From Flavobacterium sp. GT3R68 (GTDB taxonomy: Bacteria > Bacteroidota > Bacteroidia > Flavobacteriales > Flavobacteriaceae): a DNA stretch of 64,000 nucleotides. The notes under the pieces were generated by a model. That model saw nothing but the letters and a program-made list of their open reading frames with translations, was not told the origin of the DNA and did no database searches. Position numbers and translations under genes: made by a program. The stretch is from positions 62,001-126,000 of the forward strand of contig NZ_VJZK01000005.1 of NCBI RefSeq assembly GCF_007109225.1. Reading direction: 5' to 3'. Below are positions 61,684 to 64,000 of the stretch, in pieces (the stretch's first letter is position 1; every line of letters begins with the position of its first letter).

Positions 61684-64000
61684 TTATTCCACTATCAGTG
61701 TTTTTACTTCTGAAATAATTTTTCCGTCTGCCGACATTCCTTCAATCAGGACTTTGACAGTTTTTTGTTTTAGAGTTGGCATCGTGAATTTTATAAAATT
61801 AGTTGCACTATCCAAGTTGGGTTCCCAAAAAATGGTACCGTACTTTTTAAACCCATTACTGTCAAAAGAAGTATATTCTGGAGCAATGAAACTGTTTTCG
61901 GGGGCAAATGCGTTTTTAATCAGGAATGATTTTGATTTGGATTTTCGGGGAGCTGATCGATAGTCTTTGTTGGTGTAAATTTTAATGACACCAGTCCCTG
62001 TTGATTGAATGCTGGTTCCGTTTTTATCAATGTAGATCTCGCTTATATACTTTAATGAAAAATTATCAAGCTCGTTAAACTCATAAAGTTGGTTGTCATC
62101 TAAATATATCGATGGGATGTTTGGCTTCGTCATTGACACTTTTGTCCTGCCTCTGATGTACACATTACCCATCTGGCTTCCGGCATCAAATCCATGTCCA
62201 GCGAGATATTGAACCACATTACTATACATTTTGTAATCATCGTCAGAGATTTTATAGGCTTTGGACATGCTGTTGCCAAATTTGCCCATATTGTCGAATA
62301 CAACTTTTTTAGATTTGTTAATCAATGTTACGTCGTCCAGCTGGACCGCGTCTTTTAAAGTCGGAACATCAATAGGGGCAGAGTTCGTAATTTTTTGATT
62401 TGAAATACAGGAGCTCTGTTTGCGATTTAAAGATTTAAGGAAAGGCTTGTCGTTATTTACAATTTGCGGATAGTAATTGAGTTCTTTATACTTTTCCCCA
62501 TTTTTGACAAGTGTGAAATTAACTTTTAATGAATCACTCGCAATAAAATTATTAAAGTAGAATTCATTTTTATCGGTGATTTCTGCAAATTCATTAATTC
62601 CTCCGGTAAAAGAAAATAATTGGACTTTGTATTTTTCACGCTGGTCTAAGGTCTCATTTATAACCCCTTTCAAGGTAAGCCCTTTGTTAAAAGAGTATTT
62701 GATAACTGGCGCATTTCTCATTGCGCTCCAATCGTATTTGCTGGATTTTTGGTTTAATAAAATAAGGTCCAAGTCGAAATTTTTTGCTCTCGAAGGGTTT
62801 TCAAATAACAAACCAGCATTCGGGACACTATGCTTGAGATAAGGCGTTAACAGCAAAGAATTAAAAATGGTGTTTTCAGTGTTGGAACATATACTCCCTT
62901 CCGGTAAAATGGAAATGCCCAACTTGATATTTGAAGTAGTCGACATCGCATTAACCTGAACGGTGTCCTGGTTTTTTTTAATGGTTTCAAGGTTTAATTC
63001 AAAGCTGTTTTTATGTGCTTTATATATAATACGTTCATTCAGCTGATTTAGATTTTCGTCTATTATCCGTATGATATTTACACCATCAAATAAATTTGTA
63101 TTGGCTAACACAATAGGGTGGTCGTTCTCTTTTACCTGAAAATTGACGATATTTATTTTGTCATTCTGATTTACCGTGAGATAAAGTTTTTTGCCAGCCA
63201 AAGTACTCTTGGTCTGTTCATTGGTCCGTATCGAAATGAAAGTTTTTGATTCATTCGAATAATTATTTACCGTTAACATTGTGCCAGTATCCTGAGGTTG
63301 GGGAAGGCTCTTTGTAATTTGATGATTGTTGTAATTAATTACAATATGATAGTTCTCTTTTCGGGCCTGTAGTATTTCAAATTTACCGTAGCCAAAAGCA
63401 TTGGTCTGAAAACTGGAAATCTCTTCACCTTTTCCATTGAGTACTTTTCCGTTTGAAATGGATAAACCTTCGTGATTACAATCGGTTATCGCAATGCCAA
63501 TGATATTGTTTACCCCTGTTAAAAAAACACCTCCTTCGGGATGAAATTCAACTATAGGCTCATTATTCAGATAACTAATATTTCCGTCACTGTCATTGAT
63601 AATTTCCACTCTAAAAACTCCCGATTCATCTTCACTGAAATTATTACTCCAGTTGGTATGCACCTGAAAATAATATTTTCCCGTTTTCAGACTGCTGTTA
63701 AGTTTAAAATCTCCTTGAAAAATACCGTCGTGTGCATATAGTAATTTACTTCCGATTTTTTCTCCTTCCGGGGTAAAGAAATTCACATAGATATTAGTGG
63801 TTTCTATGTAGGGAGTATTGTTTTTCTTGTCAAAGACAAAACCTTTGAACCAGATGGTTTCATTGGTTAAATAAGTACCTTTATTAAATTGCAGGTGATA
63901 ATTTTCTCTGTCTAGTTCAAAATATTGAGCGGTAATATCGGCAATTTTTTCTTCTGTAGATTGGGAATGTACCAGTACTGATGAAAAAATAATGGAGATG
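61684..64000 (-). CDS. Large secreted protein with MG2-like and TonB-plug-like regions (5' end cut off)
   Basis: The frame is open from the stop at 61684 to the window edge, giving at least 771 residues; the start codon lies outside. An in-frame GTG at 63786 is not the start, because the upstream codons continue a family-like N-terminus (IFSSVLVHSQS, a signal peptide end, then KIADITAQYFELDRENYHLQFNKG). The N-terminal part resembles an alpha-2-macroglobulin MG2 beta-domain (TIWFKGFVFD, KTGKYYFQVHTNW). The C-terminal quarter has MGNVYIRGRTKVSM and IPSIYLDDNQLYEFNELDNFSLKYISEIYI, resembling a TonB receptor plug without a barrel. Such proteins occur in Bacteroidota; their function is unknown. 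Confidence 0.75.
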   Translation of the reverse strand, partial: ISIIFSSVLVHSQSTEEKIADITAQYFELDRENYHLQFNKGTYLTNETIWFKGFVFDKKNNTPYIETTNIYVNFFTPEGEKIGSKLLYAHDGIFQGDFKLNSSLKTGKYYFQVHTNWSNNFSEDESGVFRVEIINDSDGNISYLNNEPIVEFHPEGGVFLTGVNNIIGIAITDCNHEGLSISNGKVLNGKGEEISSFQTNAFGYGKFEILQARKENYHIVINYNNHQITKSLPQPQDTGTMLTVNNYSNESKTFISIRTNEQTKSTLAGKKLYLTVNQNDKINIVNFQVKENDHPIVLANTNLFDGVNIIRIIDENLNQLNERIIYKAHKNSFELNLETIKKNQDTVQVNAMSTTSNIKLGISILPEGSICSNTENTIFNSLLLTPYLKHSVPNAGLLFENPSRAKNFDLDLILLNQKSSKYDWSAMRNAPVIKYSFNKGLTLKGVINETLDQREKYKVQLFSFTGGINEFAEITDKNEFYFNNFIASDSLKVNFTLVKNGEKYKELNYYPQIVNNDKPFLKSLNRKQSSCISNQKITNSAPIDVPTLKDAVQLDDVTLINKSKKVVFDNMGKFGNSMSKAYKISDDDYKMYSNVVQYLAGHGFDAGSQMGNVYIRGRTKVSMTKPNIPSIYLDDNQLYEFNELDNFSLKYISEIYIDKNGTSIQSTGTGVIKIYTNKDYRSAPRKSKSKSFLIKNAFAPENSFIAPEYTSFDSNGFKKYGTIFWEPNLDSATNFIKFTMPTLKQKTVKVLIEGMSADGKIISEVKTLIVE

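Noticed and set aside
63784..63786. GTG as the start of the last minus-strand gene
   Set aside because: The frame continues upstream to the window edge with a plausible signal peptide and conserved-looking beta domain, so the GTG is internal.

Overview
The window is chromosomal DNA from a member of the Flavobacteriaceae, most likely Flavobacterium or a close relative. The evidence is low GC, gliding genes gldB and gldC, a type IX secretion C-terminal signal, exosortase F with its partner, the short Bacteroidota-type primary sigma factor, and many promoters of the form TTG-N17-23-TAnnTTTG. Nearly all genes look like native housekeeping genes. I see no transposase, integrase, phage gene, rRNA or CRISPR array.

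Layout. 1-7.4 kb: the start of a SAM methyltransferase, map, an acetyl-CoA hydrolase/transferase, a thioredoxin-like lipoprotein with gpmI, and a DUF5916 outer-membrane protein. 7.8-11.6 kb: two L,D-transpeptidases overlapping tail to tail, a GNAT acetyltransferase, tRNA-Gly(TCC) and pepE. 11.7-19 kb: two tandem paralogous secreted proteins, a DUF6702 protein, an M1 peptidase, tatA, a PAP2 phosphatase, an O-methyltransferase and rlmN. 19-26.2 kb: a lipoprotein, a polyprenyl synthase, an ECF sigma / membrane protein / outer-membrane protein operon with its own ECF-type promoter, dnaG (zinc ligands lost) and an orphan response regulator. 26.2-30.1 kb: nadE, gldB-gldC, engB and an alpha/beta hydrolase.

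30.5-46.2 kb is a complete dcw cluster (mraZ, rsmH, ftsL, ftsI, murE, mraY, murD, ftsW, murG, murC, ftsQ, ftsA, ftsZ), tightly packed with many overlaps. It is preceded by an array of GTGGTAAA boxes with a 10 bp period, probably the MraZ operator. It makes the cytoplasmic and lipid-linked peptidoglycan precursors (MurC-D-E, MraY, MurG), polymerises them at the septum (FtsW, FtsI) and builds the Z-ring (FtsZ, FtsA, FtsQ, FtsL). After it come yqeY, tRNA-Arg(TCG), a 1003-residue T9SS-exported protein with six repeats, an MtfA-type peptidase, a CBS protein, rpe, rpoD, pnp, rpsO and a GAF-type methionine sulfoxide reductase.

56.8-64 kb is accessory in flavour: the exosortase F pair, a probable metal-handling operon (HYC_CC_PP protein, TonB-dependent receptor, secreted HMA protein), a DedA membrane protein, and a large secreted protein cut by the window edge.

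The least expected signals are non-coding. Four dispersed copies of a small intergenic element have conserved ends and a compensatory base change, and two of them form the 5' leaders of gpmI and gldB. A different repeat lies between rpe and rpoD. Strong Shine-Dalgarno sequences precede ftsA and rpoD in a phylum that mostly ignores them. Several genes use TTG starts (mraZ, dnaG, the ECF sigma gene, exosortase F).
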